Below are positions 24,654 to 37,698 of a DNA stretch of 64,000 nucleotides, piece by piece. Location of the stretch: contig CM046853.1 of the NCBI GenBank assembly GCA_025617745.1, forward strand, positions 51,167,021-51,231,020. Direction: 5' to 3'. The notes beneath the pieces were generated by a model that worked only from the letters and a program-made list of their open reading frames with translations, was not told the DNA's origin and ran no database searches. The position numbers and the translations under genes were made by a program. The first letter of the stretch is position 1. Every line of letters starts with the position of its first letter. The stretch comes from Heliocidaris erythrogramma. Lineage: Eukaryota > Echinodermata > Echinoidea > Camarodonta > Echinometridae.

Positions 24654-25461
24654 AAATTTTATGCGCCTTTTTATTTTCCCATATTTTGAAAAAAATTCCA
24701 TTATCAATCATGCATCGGATTACTGGGACAAGGCTTGGATAATAAGACGGTGGAAGACAGAGGAGGGGGGAGGTGAGGGAAAGGGGGAGGAGGGAGAGAG
24801 AGAGAGAGAGGGGGGGGGGGGGGGTCGAGATGAGGAAAAAACGGACACAAGCCGAGACAAATTATAATGCATGTCATTAAACATTATTTTTGGTTCTCGT
24901 CACCAAGGAATAAATTCTCCACTATGTCTAAATGGTAATAATAAGGGATTTCATCCTAATTGTTATTCACTCGTGGTGTTTCCGCCGTTCACCATTTCAT
25001 CAATTATAACCCGTCCAATCCAAAAACGGATCTCAAATCAACGTGATGCAAATATTATTTTTTTTTGTGTGCGGGTCTCTTTGTTGAAACGAGTATGACG
25101 ACGAGCGACTCATTATGCATTATCCAACAGCGTATGATTTCAGGATGATTATGGTGGGGATGATTATGATAATGATCCTGGTAAAAATGACGGTGATCAT
25201 AATGTGGCATGCTGACAAAAGTGAGAAAAGGGCAAAATGTCAATCATGGCATGCTCAACGGAAATGTACAGACAGATTGAGAGAAAGAACAGTATTTACT
25301 GTTCGCAAATGTCATGATCAATACAGACTGGATACCTCCTTTATGGAACTACTTGTACATGTACAGTGTTCATTAAAAGAGGGTCATGGTACAGTACATT
25401 TATTCCAATCATATGGCTTTGAATCAAGAGGTCAAGGGTTCAATTTTGCTTTAAACAAAAA

Positions 25462-25500
<39 letters not shown>

Positions 25501-25528
25501 TACTACTTACTGCTGCTGCTACTACTAT

Positions 25529-25560
<32 letters not shown>

Positions 25561-26076
25561 TATCTACTACTTATATTACTGCTACTACTACCACTACTAC
25601 GGTTACGATACTACTGCTATTAATACATGTACTAATATTTATACTACTGCTTCTGATGGTGCTACTACTGCTGCTGCTGCTGCTACTACTACTACTACTA
25701 CTACCATAACTACTACTTATATTACTGCTACTACTACTGCTACCACTACTACTACTACTACTACTACTAGTACTACTACTAGTAGTGCTACTAGTGCTAC
25801 TACTGCTATTACTATACATGTACTACTATTTCTAGTATTGCTGCTACTGCTGCTACTACTATTACTACTACTACTACTACCACCATATCTACTACTTATA
25901 TTACTGCTACTACTACCACTACTACGGTTACGATACTACTGCTATTAATACATGTACTAATATTTATACTACTGCTTCTGATGTTGCTACTACTGCTGCT
26001 GCTACTACTACTACTACTACTACTACTACTGCTACTACTACCATAACTACTACTTATATTACTGCTACTACTACTG

Positions 26077-26109
<33 letters not shown>

Positions 26110-26217
26110 GTACTACTACTACTAGTGCTACTAGTGCTACTACTGCTATTACTATACATGTACTACTATTTCTAGTATTGCTGCTACTGTTGCTACTACT
26201 ACTATTACTAATACTGC

Positions 26218-26265
<48 letters not shown>

Positions 26266-26276
26266 CACTACTACTT
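25462..26276 (+). repeat. TAC/CTA array with higher-order organisation
   Basis: About 815 bp of (CTA)n with CTG, ATT and CCA variants. Unique words mark a larger unit: ACCACCATATCTACTAC and TTAATACATGTACTAATA recur 325 bases apart, and CTATTACTATACATGTAC recurs 340 bases apart. So roughly two copies of a 325-340-bp unit are present. The long Thr/Tyr/Leu frame (+) and poly-Ser frames (-) are artefacts. Confidence 0.92.
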
Positions 26277-27324
26277 TTCAATCTACTCCTTCTAATACTA
26301 CTTCAGTTGATATAAATATTATTATAACTTTGAAAGACTTGATGCGCTCATGTTTTTTCTTGATCCATGAACGACCATTTCGATATCCATTTCTAACTGT
26401 GTTCATCATTCTTTCAACTTTAAAATGGAAAATGTATACATGTATATTTAAAAGACACATTTAGACTAGTTGATATTAGGCAATAGGGACGTAATAATAT
26501 CATTTATTTCAATTTTTAGACATACATCGTCAGTCACATGAGGAAAGATAGCCATGTCTTTTATTTTTTTTGTCAGCCCAACGGTGTTGTTGATAAATAA
26601 TTCAGATGAATACAATGCAATTATTATATGTTTGATGTTTTGTTTTTTTCTTATGTTTATCGTAGAATTTCAGTAAGGGACGGGTATTCATATATGGATT
26701 CCATTCCCTGATCGGTACTAATAGCCATATGATAATTGTGATTTTATGGTAATAAGTTGAATCTTGAAGGAAAACTTATAAGGGAAAGGGTTGTTGATGA
26801 AAGCAATGTGCCACTGTTATTTTTTTATTCTTGATTTATAAAAATACCGCAGTTTAAAGATCTTCGTATAGCAATAAATAGAATGAATAGAGCTTAAACG
26901 TAGTTCTGTTCTTCAAAGAATGACCATAGAGCTTGTCATTCCTCATGTTTTTATATTTCACTTCATTCTGTGCTTGTTTCGATCGACTTCAGTTTGACAA
27001 TTATATAGGTGCTATAGTGACCAGATCCGAACAGATTACCGATGGCATGTGTCACTGCTAATGGAAGCAAACTGATGAAGCCGAAAGATGGTGTAATCAA
27101 ATATATTCCTTTAGAAGACAGTGTCGTCAATCTCCACTCTTAAATTACTCTAAGAGAATGGCAGTTCAAAGATAGCATTGGAAATACAGATAATTATACA
27201 GTGTATGTCATATCATGTTGTTTGACGGAACTCTATTCAAAACAAGCTTTAAAAACATGTATGATACTGTACACAATATATATACACTAAGAACCCGAAA
27301 TTTTGTGAGACATTTTTAGAGCAA

Positions 27325-27375
27325 AGCGCTAGGAGCGCTCTGCAAAAAGGATAATGGCGCTATAAAGAAGAAGAT
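27325..27375 (+). mobile_element. Possible SINE 3'-end fragment
   Basis: AAAGCGCTAGGAGCGCT, GGATAATGGCGCTATAAA and an AAG-rich tail resemble the 3' part of the SINE family at 5.6 and 58.6 kb. Too short to be sure. Confidence 0.35.
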
Positions 27376-28524
27376 ATCATCATAATTACCTGTGTCCTGA
27401 GCATTATGCAGAAGTTGTACCTCTGTCATAATTGTCTAGGCAGCTTTAGGACAAGTATTGTGTTACATTACTATTCTGTCTTTCTGTTTCTGATCATAGT
27501 ACTTTCAATTAATTTGTAAACACCTGTACTCACATGTATTGCTTTATCCAAAGTCATGATATCAATATCGTCCTCAAATATTAATACATTTGTCAAAATA
27601 TACGTATATTTACATGAATTGGCATACACATTTTTATCAATCTATTTGGAAACGGTTTAGATTTTCATTTCAGTTGCAATTTCCATGGGCTTTGAGTATT
27701 TTCTGGTTTAGTCTTCATTGTAATGTTCATGAACATGTACGAAATAATATACATATGCACAATTGTCATTGTCATGCCTATGGGGATCAGTTCTCCCTCT
27801 TGCTATTTGCATGATAATGATTGAAGATACCATAAATACCGACACAGACACATAAGCGTCAACGTAAAAATCCAAGGAAAGTACATTTTATCGTGTCATA
27901 TTTAGACACTCTTCTCATTTCGCATAGGTCACGGGATATTGCTCTCAAACAGGTCATATACACATCATAAATAACCGACGTATCTTGTCGACATAACATT
28001 GGGCCCCCAACAAAGCTGTCACATTAATGTAGAGAACTATAGTGTCTGACGTAACTGTTTTATATGGGGAAATATATCACTATTTTAAAGTTGGGAAAAT
28101 TCTGTAAACATGCGGAAGAAGGATGCGATAATGAGGATATGTAGAAAGAACAGAGTAGAACTAGAAGCAGAAGAAATGCATGAACATTTCTTGCAAGCAC
28201 ATTATTATAGATCCACGACAGACCAGTTTATCTTCAAGACTTCCAATTGATGGTTTTTCTCTCCCGCAGCATTTATATTTCACCTGTTATGTATTTGTAC
28301 ATTGACAGTACATAGTATACGCTGAAATTGAAATTGAAATGATTGAAATTAACATTTGTTTCCTCCTCATCGGTACAATGTTATATATGCAAAGGAACAC
28401 AGAGCACAATACATTAAATAATTTAGGAAATAGAAGAAGGCAATTACCCGGAAAAGAAAGCTTGTGTTTGGAATGCCCTTATCCAATTATCATTAATTTT
28501 GTTATTTTGTAGTTTTGTTATTAT

Positions 28525-28629
28525 GTCGGACAATCACGTACATCACGTAAATGATATACTTTTTATCTGATATGGAAATCTTCTGATTCACTTTAAATCT
28601 TCAATATCGAGCACAGTTTTAGTGGCATC
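28525..28629 (-). repeat. Right arm of the 4.1-kb-spaced inverted repeat
   Basis: Inverted copy of 24538-24653. The pair encloses the TAC higher-order array. The arms could be ends of one large element or two separate copies of a short repeat. Confidence 0.85.
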
Positions 28630-28725
28630 AAACAAAACACGGATTGGCCCCAAAGCAAAGCCATATTTGCTATGGGTATGTGCTTGAAGCCCTAAGATGA
28701 CAAATACAACCCGTGTATGCTCGAT

Positions 28726-28746
28726 GGGGGGGGGGGGGGGGGGGGG
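28726..28746 (+). repeat. Poly-G tract (21 G)
   Basis: Longest uninterrupted G run in the window. Confidence 0.95.
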
Positions 28747-29969
28747 CAATTAGCATTTTTAGGCGACTAATCTCTGAAAAAGTTTTCAGAAATTATAGCA
28801 AAGATGCATTTGGTTATTAGATATTTTGAAGTTAGAATTCAAGACTCAAGTATGTTATAGAAGAAAAATATAGCATGGATTCCAATTTGAGTGATACCCC
28901 GGGAAATTCAGGGCTTTTAAAAAGCATTTTTAGGTGACAAATCACGTCTCTTTCTGCATGCCTCAAACTTGCCATGCAGACACCTTGCATGTTCCCTTTG
29001 CTGGGTGAGAATATGTTTGGGGTAAAGTGCCCCCGAAACACGGGAAGTTTTTAAAAATAATTTTCAGATGAAAAAAATAAATAAATAATGCTCAATAATG
29101 TTTGAACACAAAAAAGTATATGAACGGGGTTTAGGACGGATCTCTGGGAGTTAAAGGGATGCTCTAGATGGTTGTTCCACTTCAGGTTTACAAATTTAGA
29201 GGTTAAAGAATGTTCCTCTGTATGTCCTCACACATGCACAGAGAAATAAAGGTGTGGGGTTTGTGGTGTTAAGCCACTGGACGTGAACAAAATAGCTGAA
29301 ATATCACGTGAGCTATATAAAGGGCATTTTGGACGACATTTTGGTTTGCGCTCATAATCATCTGTCGTTTAGTTCTACAGTTATTGCGTGAGAGTCATGC
29401 AATGACAGATTCAGCGTAGAACTACAGAGGAATAAAAATATACAGCAGATCCCCAGAAAATTAAGGAGATTGCACGCGATTACAAACTAAATACCGCCAT
29501 CTGCGGTTCGAGTGCGGTATTTTCCACCAGCTGATGAAACGTTGAGGAGGTGCGAATGGTTATAGGAAATAGTGACTGCGTTTAAAGTCTCTTTTCTCGC
29601 AAACAAATTATCAACAGGCTTCCCTCTCCCATCAATATTCCATGATATTTCAATAAAATTATGAGATTTACTCTACAATAAAACAAATACGCATGGGATA
29701 CATTCCTCATTTTGCGCACGCAATCATGTTACGTTGATGTTTTGTTTTTCCAATGTTATTTTGTCAGATGTGAAAAGAATCCTCTAGCTATTCCTTTGAC
29801 TTCCGGTGCTGTTTAGTTTTCCTCTTCTCCATTCTATTTATATATATTTTAGGATGTGAATCCTGGGATATTTCCTTGTGACCGAATAAAAGTCATATGG
29901 CTTAGTGTAATTAAAATCGAATGTCGAACAGTGTCCTCTGTTTGAAATTCATTCAAATGGATGTATATT

Positions 29970-30151
29970 TATTATTATCATTATCGTTATTATTATCATT
30001 ATTATTATTATCGTTATTATTATCATTATTATTTATTATTATTATTATTATTATTATCATTATTTTATTATTTATAATTATTGTTATTATTAATATTATT
30101 ATTGTTATTATTATTTATATTGATACTATTGTTATATTTTTCTTCTTCTTC

Positions 30152-30182
<31 letters not shown>
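29970..30182 (+). repeat. (TTA)n / TTATCA array
   Basis: Degenerate ATT trinucleotide array with interspersed ATC. The hydrophobic Leu/Ile frame across it is an artefact. Confidence 0.92.
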
Positions 30183-32284
30183 CGCAAATATGTCTTATAA
30201 GAGTGTAACGTACCAACCCTCAATTCCAATATGAGATATTTTGTACATCCCTGTATATTGAGAATATACCGAGCTCTAATAATTTCATTACAGATTAATT
30301 AATAGACCAAATCCTCAACAATATTTATTTTTTTAAATATATAAGAAATGATTATAGGAGAAAGAAATAGATGTGGAACAAGAATTTTAAAAGTTTGATG
30401 TAAGTCCAATTTTTAGGTGAATATAAATCGTTGTATCCACTGTGCACTTAGATATCTAAATTGATACTATTCAACATTGCCATCATGTTCCTTTTGTTGT
30501 ACTGTATGCCACTGCATGCATTTATTTACCATGTTTACAGTAAAATCGCAGTCAGCGAAACACGCTACATTTCAAGCAACTTTGTAGTAATTATAGCAGG
30601 TTGGATGTAAAAATATTATGAACAAAAAATGTAGAAAAGGAATATCTAAAAACAAAGAAAATCTATTTCAGTATTTTTTTAATTATTTTTTTTGTTTCTT
30701 TGGCGGAAAACCGTACCTACCCCTCGTCATAGTTCAAACATATTAAAGCTGCGTCATGTCAGATTCTGGAAAGTTGACAGACCAGTGGATAAATGATCAT
30801 TCATAAATTCCTCTTCAATTTTGCAAAGGGTTATAATCATGAATTTAGATTACACAATTTCGGAATCACATTTTATGCAGCCATATTACAAAGCTGGGCC
30901 CCCAGCGCATGGGGTGGAATCTAAAAATAAAACCGAATTTTAACTCGCTATGTTTAACGAGTCTGTGCCTTATTCCCCTCGTGAGTAAATTGAGTAAATA
31001 GAATTGTGGTTGCATTTTACAGCAAGTATGAGATATGAGTGAAAGTTGTCACATTGCATATTATTAAGGAGAGACGTGGGTTTATTACAAATACATCTGC
31101 GAAATATTAAAGGCACACTCTGATTATTACGTGTTAATAGAAGACGACTTTCTATCACTCTTATTGTTGTTTTCTCATTAGGATAAACCGTAAAAAGTTC
31201 AACATATTCAGCGAGATTCTTCATAAAAATGGATATTCATAAACAAATTGATATTTCGCATTCTCCAGTGAACTACGTACTTTATAAAAATGCGTCATCC
31301 TTCCTCATCTGTCTCTAGAATATTTAAAGAGAAATTCTTTTGCGATTCCGCAATTGGTTTGAACAAACGAAATTAAGATTGAATGAGATATAAATGGCGC
31401 CGGGGGAATCCTGTCTTACATTTGACAGCTGGATGAAATTTGATTAAGCTTTCATTCATTTATCTGAATAAACATAATTCTCTTTACTGCATGCAAGAAC
31501 ATTCGCATCTATCCGCCTTCATGTACATTGTGTAAATGTACCAGATGCAGTCACTAAAACACACACAAACAATTCTTGTTCTGTTATCCATGATACTATG
31601 TTTTGTTTTCTTTTATAGTACATAAGATATACGTATATAAAGAGGGGTTGTGACATAGACATAAATCAACAGCGAGATAAGAGATATATGTTCATATATA
31701 CATATATATTATATATATATTATATATATATATATATATCTCCATTCGGGGACCTCGAAGGCACATGTCGAAGGTTAAAAGAAAATGTATATAATAACCT
31801 TCTTATTTATTCATGTTGTTTGTTTGCTAAATAGTTTTGACACATACGTGTATCCCCTCCGTTAAAATTATGTTTTGCATGAAGATATTAAATTATACTG
31901 AATATGCTACTATTTATCATTTCATCATACATTATAACTATAGAACGTTAACTAAAGGCACTTGTGCATTTTAGAATGGAAATACAAAATGATATTTGGA
32001 GGAGGAGTGTAGTAGTCCATATATCAAACGACTAGCTTAATACGATATAACTATGATGAAAATAATTCGTTCAGTAGGAACATAATCTAGGTTTGACATT
32101 TCCTGCCTAATCTACTTCTCTTCATTAACATATAATTATTTCCTTTTCAAAATAAATCTGGGCCGTAAGCAGGTAACCCGTAATAAATAGGGTATATGCC
32201 CGATATTACAATTCTTTTGGCCTCTTGCCTTTTCCGCGTAATACAATTGCATAATAAGTCAAAATATAATAGCATCTTTAATCC

Positions 32285-32352
32285 CCCCCCTCTCTCTATC
32301 TTTCTCTCTCTCTATCTCTCTCTCCCTCCCTCTCTCTCTCTCTCTCTCTCTG
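32285..32352 (+). repeat. (CT)n microsatellite
   Basis: CT run with occasional A and extra C, preceded by a C run. Confidence 0.95.
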
Positions 32353-32559
32353 TTGTTGTTTTTGTTGTTAGCTGATTTTGTGGCAACCAGACAATTCTGA
32401 CTATGATTATTGCCAATTACTATTACAATTCTTTTCAACATGATCACACCTTGATCTCACCAATTCTACTTTCCAGTTCCTTTTCTTTACTAAATGGGGA
32501 CCTAAATCGACTAGCGCTGCTTTTAATACCCCCCCGTCCACATCTGTATATACTGTATG

Positions 32560-32723
32560 CGTTTACTATTACTAGTGAAAAATATTTACTATACTGAGCT
32601 GTTATCATATCACTCCTTGTATTCTGTCATTTGATTTATATGTTTATATGCATGGTGCTTTCTCATTGTACATACATTATGTAAACTGAACGTGGAAACA
32701 AATCAAATCAAATCAAATCAAAT
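32560..32723 (+). mobile_element. Probable LINE 3' end with CAAAT tail
   Basis: AT-rich tract ending GTAAACTGAACGTGG followed by (CAAAT)5 at 32699-32723. The tail and the sequence just before it resemble the end at 5.1 kb. The array directly abuts the foldback that begins at about 32723. Confidence 0.45.
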
Positions 32724-33030
32724 ATACACCCATGTACGGTGTATTTGGGAGACACCTTTTGTCTTATTTTTCCTCGTGTCTCCCTAATACGCCAGTCCCT
32801 AATATGACGGAATAAACCTCAGTGTTGAGTGTCTCCCTAATACACCATCAAGTAATATATATATGTATATTTTACTAAAGGGTACATTAGGTCGACACCT
32901 AACAATGCGGTTTATTCCGTCATAATAGCGACCCCTACATTAGGTAGACAGTTGGTACATTAGGTCGACAGTTGTCTATAGGAATTAGACAAAAACTGTC
33001 CTCCTAATGTACCCATTAGGGGTATATATA
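32723..33030. mobile_element. Foldback element built of ATTAGG/CCTAAT motifs
   Basis: Both ends read TATACACCC / GGGGTATATA, and further complementary blocks lie inside. The clearest is CTAATATGACGGAATAAACC near 32800, inverted as GGTTTATTCCGTCATAATAG near 32907-32928. Variants of GGTACATTAGG and CCCTAATACACC occur at least seven times in both orientations. Non-coding. Confidence 0.7.
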
Positions 33031-34079
33031 TATATATATATGTATGAATCCTTGAAATTACTGTCAGTAACCGATTTCTTCAGGCTATATGAAGAATAAA
33101 GAGACGAAACGGTAACAGTGATGCAATGACACTCTGCGACTTTTATTCGGTCAACTCTGATAGTTAGTGTTCACCGTGATAGACGATTTTCTCTTTCAAT
33201 TTGAATTATGGCTTACATTTATAGTGTATTTTGTTGACGTGTTCTAATGATATCGTCAGCATTATCGTGATGGTAGCTACATTCGATTTTATGATGTGAT
33301 GGTGGAGACATTGCACGGGGGAAGCCTGTTGGCCAATTTCAACCCCCACCCATTACAAGCACTCTCTCTGATTACCACATGCCTAGGAGATCGATTCTGG
33401 GCTTGTGACAGGGAGGTGATATTTGACAATGGACAGCATTTGAAATAAATGATTAAAACGCGAAAAGAGTTTGACAGGGGGCGATACTGATCAAATGGAA
33501 GATATTATGTGTTCCGAGAATTACAGTCTTTATCAAAATCCATGTCTGAGATTTGAAAAAAAAATTAAACTTAAGAATTAAAATGTTGAAAATGGGAGAG
33601 GGGGCGTAATAACGAAAAAAGTTGAAAGAGGGGGGAAAGGAAAAGAAAAGTAAAAATAAAGAAAGGAGAAACAAAAGCAAGTAAAGAAAAAATGTTGATT
33701 GAGAAGAAAAACGTAATTTGGCAGAAAGTGGGAGAAGAAGAAGAAGAAAAAAGGAAGAAACAGATGTAGAAGATCCAATAGATATTTTATAATTGAAATT
33801 AACTAAAATTACTGTGGGATTATGCTTTCTAAAAAAGCATTTTCTTTGTACCGTACCGGTAACTCCTTGTAGCGAGATACCTGAATAAAATTGAAGCGAA
33901 ACATGACATGATGAAGAATGGGAAATGATACTCAACAGCGGCTTATGATGTGGTTACCATAGCTTATGTGGTTTTTCGAATGCCATCCTCTGTGATAATG
34001 TCACTCCTTAATGTTTCAGCCTTACATCATGCAAACGAAGAGGGGGCGACATATCGGATTAGACGTAGTGAAAAGGGGA
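33031..34079. other. Non-coding DNA
   Basis: A purine-rich stretch at 33540-33770 gives Phe/Leu-rich minus frames up to 160 codons that look like composition artefacts. Confidence 0.5.
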
Positions 34080-34395
34080 AATAGGAGATGGGGAGGGGGG
34101 GGGGGGGGGGGAGAGAGAGAGATGGGGAGGGGGGGGGGAGAGAGAGAAAGAGAGAGAGATGTAGTGGGAGGGAGAGAGTGAGATGGAGAGAGTGCGTGTG
34201 TGTGTGTGAGAGAGAGAGAGAGAAGAGAGAAAGTGTGTGTTTGTGAGAGAGAGAGAGTAGAAAAAAAGGAAACATGACAGAGAGAGAGATGTAGTGGGAG
34301 GGAGAGAGTGAGATGGAGAGAGTGCGTGTGTGTGTGAGAGAGAGAGAGAGAGAAGAGAGAAAGTGTGTGTTTGTGAGAGAGAGAGAGAGTTAAAA
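34080..34395 (+). repeat. GA/GT array with a 130-bp duplicated unit and a 17-G run
   Basis: After a G17 run (34095-34111), the block starting GTAGTGGGAGGGAGAGAG recurs 130 bases later (34161 and 34291) with the same GTGTGT and AAGTGTGTGTTTGTG inserts. This indicates a unit-scale duplication inside the microsatellite. Confidence 0.9.
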
Positions 34396-34817
34396 AGAGA
34401 AAAGTAAGTGGAGGGAGGGGAAGGCAGATGGTGTTGAGTCAAATCCAGGATGTAGTACCTCCTTGGTCAAATGTTTTTTGTACTCTTCTCCGCGTAAAAT
34501 GACAATTTAAATGTAAATCGAAGATAATAATGAATATGCATGCGGGATATTCTTCGAATTCTCTCCAGGCAGGCACCAGAGAATGAGGCGAGGTGGCGTG
34601 AATACCTCCCTGCGGTTTCATGGCACTGTTACTTTATTGCCTTGTCCATTCATGGAACATACATAGGCGGTGATTGCACTTAAACATCTCTTGGTGGGAG
34701 TTTCATGCTGTATAATGCGCACTGATTATACACTGCTTTTTCACTTTATAGTCATGATACTTTTTTGTGTACTAAAGTCAGCATTGTGATTTAGCAAGTT
34801 AATTGTAAAGCTGTTAA

Positions 34818-35446
34818 AGGTCCCCTGCAACCCAAATGCAAGTTGATTTCTGTGCAGGGATGCATACAGCTCATATTTTGTTATTCAAAGATCTAAATAT
34901 GTTTCCTAGATTTTTAAATATTTTTTGAAATCATTTTCTCAAACATGCTAAGCCTCCACCCTTTAAAAAAATGCTCCAGATCTCTTTCCTGCAGTGACAT
35001 CATCTGTCAGTCATTAGTGAGCTAAGGAGAGACAGTGGTATGTAGCTTTGCCAGAGATGACCATCTGTTCTAATCGAGCATACAATACCTACATAGTAGT
35101 TGCTATGTCAGACATGCTGTAGCATCACCAGGAAAAGAATGGTAAGGAGGTATTGTTTGAGAGCATGCAGTTCTATTTTGAGCATGTGCTTAGCTTGGGG
35201 AAGTTACATTCCACTGTCTATTGTAGAATGTTGGTGTAGCTGACTGATGACTGACAGATGATGTCATTTCAGGAATGAGATCTGGAGCTTTTTTAGGGTG
35301 GAGCTCCAGGAGGTTGGAAAAAAACATTTAAAAATCTATGGAAGATATTTAGATGTTTGAATTACAAAATATTAGTTGTATGCATCCCTGCACATCAACA
35401 GCAATATAAACTTGCATTTGGGGTTGCGTTTGGTTGCAGGGGCCCT
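34818..35446. mobile_element. 629-bp foldback transposon flanked by TTAA
   Basis: Inverted arms of about 208 bp (34818-35025 and 35238-35446) surround a loop of about 212 bp. Ends are AGGTCCCCTGCAACC and GGTTGCAGGGGCCCT. TTAA sits immediately outside both (34814-34817 and 35447-35450), as for a TTAA target duplication. The arms share AAATGCAAGTT, GCAGGGATGCATAC and TGACATCATCTGTCAGTCAT. Non-autonomous; a piggyBac-type mobiliser is possible but unproven. Confidence 0.88.
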
Positions 35447-35450
35447 TTAA

Positions 35451-37574
35451 ACTTTCAAGGAAAATCTATTTTTTAGACAATTCAATAATGCTTTCAAAGA
35501 AAAGTCCATTTTTTTTAGACAGTTCAATAATAATTGTAGCACGAACTCCAAAATATCAAACGAATGATAATATTATTAAGAAGCTGCACCTTTATGATAT
35601 AAGAGAAAAAGAGCGGTACATGAGCATGATCATCAGGATACAGATACTGCTATATTATTTTTCTCAGATATTAAGAACCTTTACATAAATGGACATACGA
35701 GCCCTACGTTTGAACCTTACTAATTTTGAGGTATGATTAAATTTGTGTCAAGTTATTCACCATAACGACATGGGTAATACATGGGCCGCGGAACCGGGGG
35801 GGGGGGGGGGCGGCTTCAGCAAAAAGGTGCGAAATTGTCATTATTCAAGTGAAATCAGATCAACCCCCTCCTCCCCCCTCTCCCTACTTTCAGAAACGCT
35901 CCGCGGCCCTTGTAATACATTTTCTTTGACCGTTATAGTGGAGTAAATACATTTTTCTTGCAAGAAGTAATCCTTCTTGAAGGTAGGTTAGAGCTGTAAC
36001 TAATTCAGAATAAAAACCTCCTTTAGCCCAATCCATCACAACGTGGGCAAGTCTGTTAAAATCAACGTTATACTATTTTATGTTTTGATGTTTAATGCTC
36101 ATGAGGATTTGCGGTCGTCCATATCCCCTTCAATCTATTTAACCGCTCCTGCTTATAAATGATATATGAATGTTTTGACAACTGAACCAGTAGTCTCGTC
36201 CACCAAAACAGAAAACTAGCTGGGATTGGTATCCGGGATAAGTGTTGGTCAGGCTGTGCAACACACACGCACATGCACCCTCGCGCACACCCCTAAAACC
36301 CGACACAAATACATTGTAGATCGCGCTTTTGCAGTCTCAGAGAGTGCTAGGGGGAGTATATAGCCCCACCCTCCTACATTATTTTTGCCCCCCCCCGTCA
36401 CATTCGAGAGTTTGAAGGTATATACATGCATACATGTGTAATAATAATAATGAGAGGAAGAATATGAAACTATAGCTAAACACTTCCATACAGAAATATA
36501 TCAATGTTCATATAGGAAATTAGTGATTGCTATATGGTGTCAACTGCCCTGAAAAAATATAGACGCTATTTATAAGGAGGATTTTCAATATCCGTCACAG
36601 GTTTCTATGAATATCATAAATCTAATATAGATGTAAAATGTAAAATGCGATAAGAAGGGATTCACCAAATGTTATTTAACAGGAATATTTTGTGCAGTAG
36701 TGATCTTGGGTTAATTTGGAACAGTGTTTGAAATATTATTGTGCTCATAGTTTGGCCAACGCATTACCAGAACATGGTATAATTATTATTTGGATTGATT
36801 TAATAAGACTGGTAACCATGCCACAATACGGGAAAGAAATCAAATCAGACATTTTATTTCAACCACGTATGTGCATTTTTCCATTGGCTTGCATCTGTCT
36901 TCTCATTATTATTCTTCGAAGATATACCAATTTACATAAGGCTAAAACGTTGATTCCAATATCCATTATATCCATGGCCCACAGAAAACAACGCGTTATC
37001 AAAAAGGAGCGCAATTTGCCCGGAAGATACAGTCGTAAATCTTCTCCCGCCAAAACAAGAAAGAAAGAAAGAAAGAAAGAAAGAAAATAAATGACGCTGC
37101 AAGAAAGCAAAAAAAAAAATTAAAAATATATGAAGACACATGCGACAACGAAATTCATAGAAGATAGATGAATAGAGGGTAGGATTTCACATGCTTGTTA
37201 AATAGCACACGTGATGACCTTCACAATGAATAAAAAGAAAAATATCGCGGAAAACTATCCGAGGGGTGACAATTTATGGAGATGAGAAATGAATCTCAAC
37301 GTTTACCATCAGTCAAGATCATTTCATATTTTTTCTTTCTCCCCCCCCCCCTCTCTTTCTCTCTCACTCCCTCACACCATTTCTCCTTTTTGCCCTCATT
37401 CTCTTCTTTCTGCCTTGATGCTCCCGTTCCATCAATTTCTGCTGGTTTTGTTTTCTCTTGGTATCGATCAGTGTCTGGTATACGAGGCTTTGAATAACAT
37501 CTGTGGGTTGCGCTGGGAGTTACGCAGTTAGACGCCCTCATGTGCCTGAGTTGCTACAATCCAATCCACTTTTC
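35451..37574. other. Upstream region of receptor exon B
   Basis: Contains the 15-G run, short C runs (10 C near 36388, 11 C near 37341), and (AAAG)n at about 37060-37086. A 124-codon frame at 36716-37090 ends in the AAAG repeat and is not convincing. Confidence 0.45.
35796..35810 (+). repeat. Poly-G tract (15 G)
   Basis: Uninterrupted G run flanked by CC and C. Confidence 0.95.
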
Positions 37575-37597
37575 CCTACTATTAAACCTTTCAGGGA
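37575..37597 (+). promoter_or_regulatory. Possible splice acceptor before the 5' UTR of exon B
   Basis: A pyrimidine-rich run with a branch-like CTACTAT ends in CCTTTCAG|GGAAC about 100 bases before the ATG of exon B. If used, a non-coding leader exon lies upstream and exon B is not the transcription start. No equally good acceptor was seen before exon A. Confidence 0.35.
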
Positions 37598-37698
37598 ACG
37601 GGGAGATCATTTATTTGAATATCACAAGAGACATTTGTCTGCAATCCTGCTTGTTTTGATTTAACCACATTGTGTTGCGTTTGAAGGAAAGGGAAGAC

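Larger units (their letters stand above)
26277..32284. other. AT-rich non-coding DNA
   Basis: Outside the inverted-repeat arm, G run and TTA array there is an AT dinucleotide tract near 31690-31738. No gene recognised. Confidence 0.45.

Noticed and set aside
25400-25461. tRNA-like GGTCAAGGGTTCAATTTTG before the TAC array
   Set aside because: Only a box B-like word; no convincing box A or body, so not listed as a SINE.
25115-25948. 277-codon open frame rich in Thr, Tyr and Leu
   Set aside because: Mostly read through the TAC array; repeats with no stop in frame make long artefactual frames on both strands.
33453-33935. 160-codon Phe/Leu/Ser-rich minus-strand frame
   Set aside because: Low-complexity purine-rich DNA; no start context, domain or splice signs.
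34027-34442. Leu/Ser/His-rich minus-strand frames
   Set aside because: Translation of GA/GT microsatellite.
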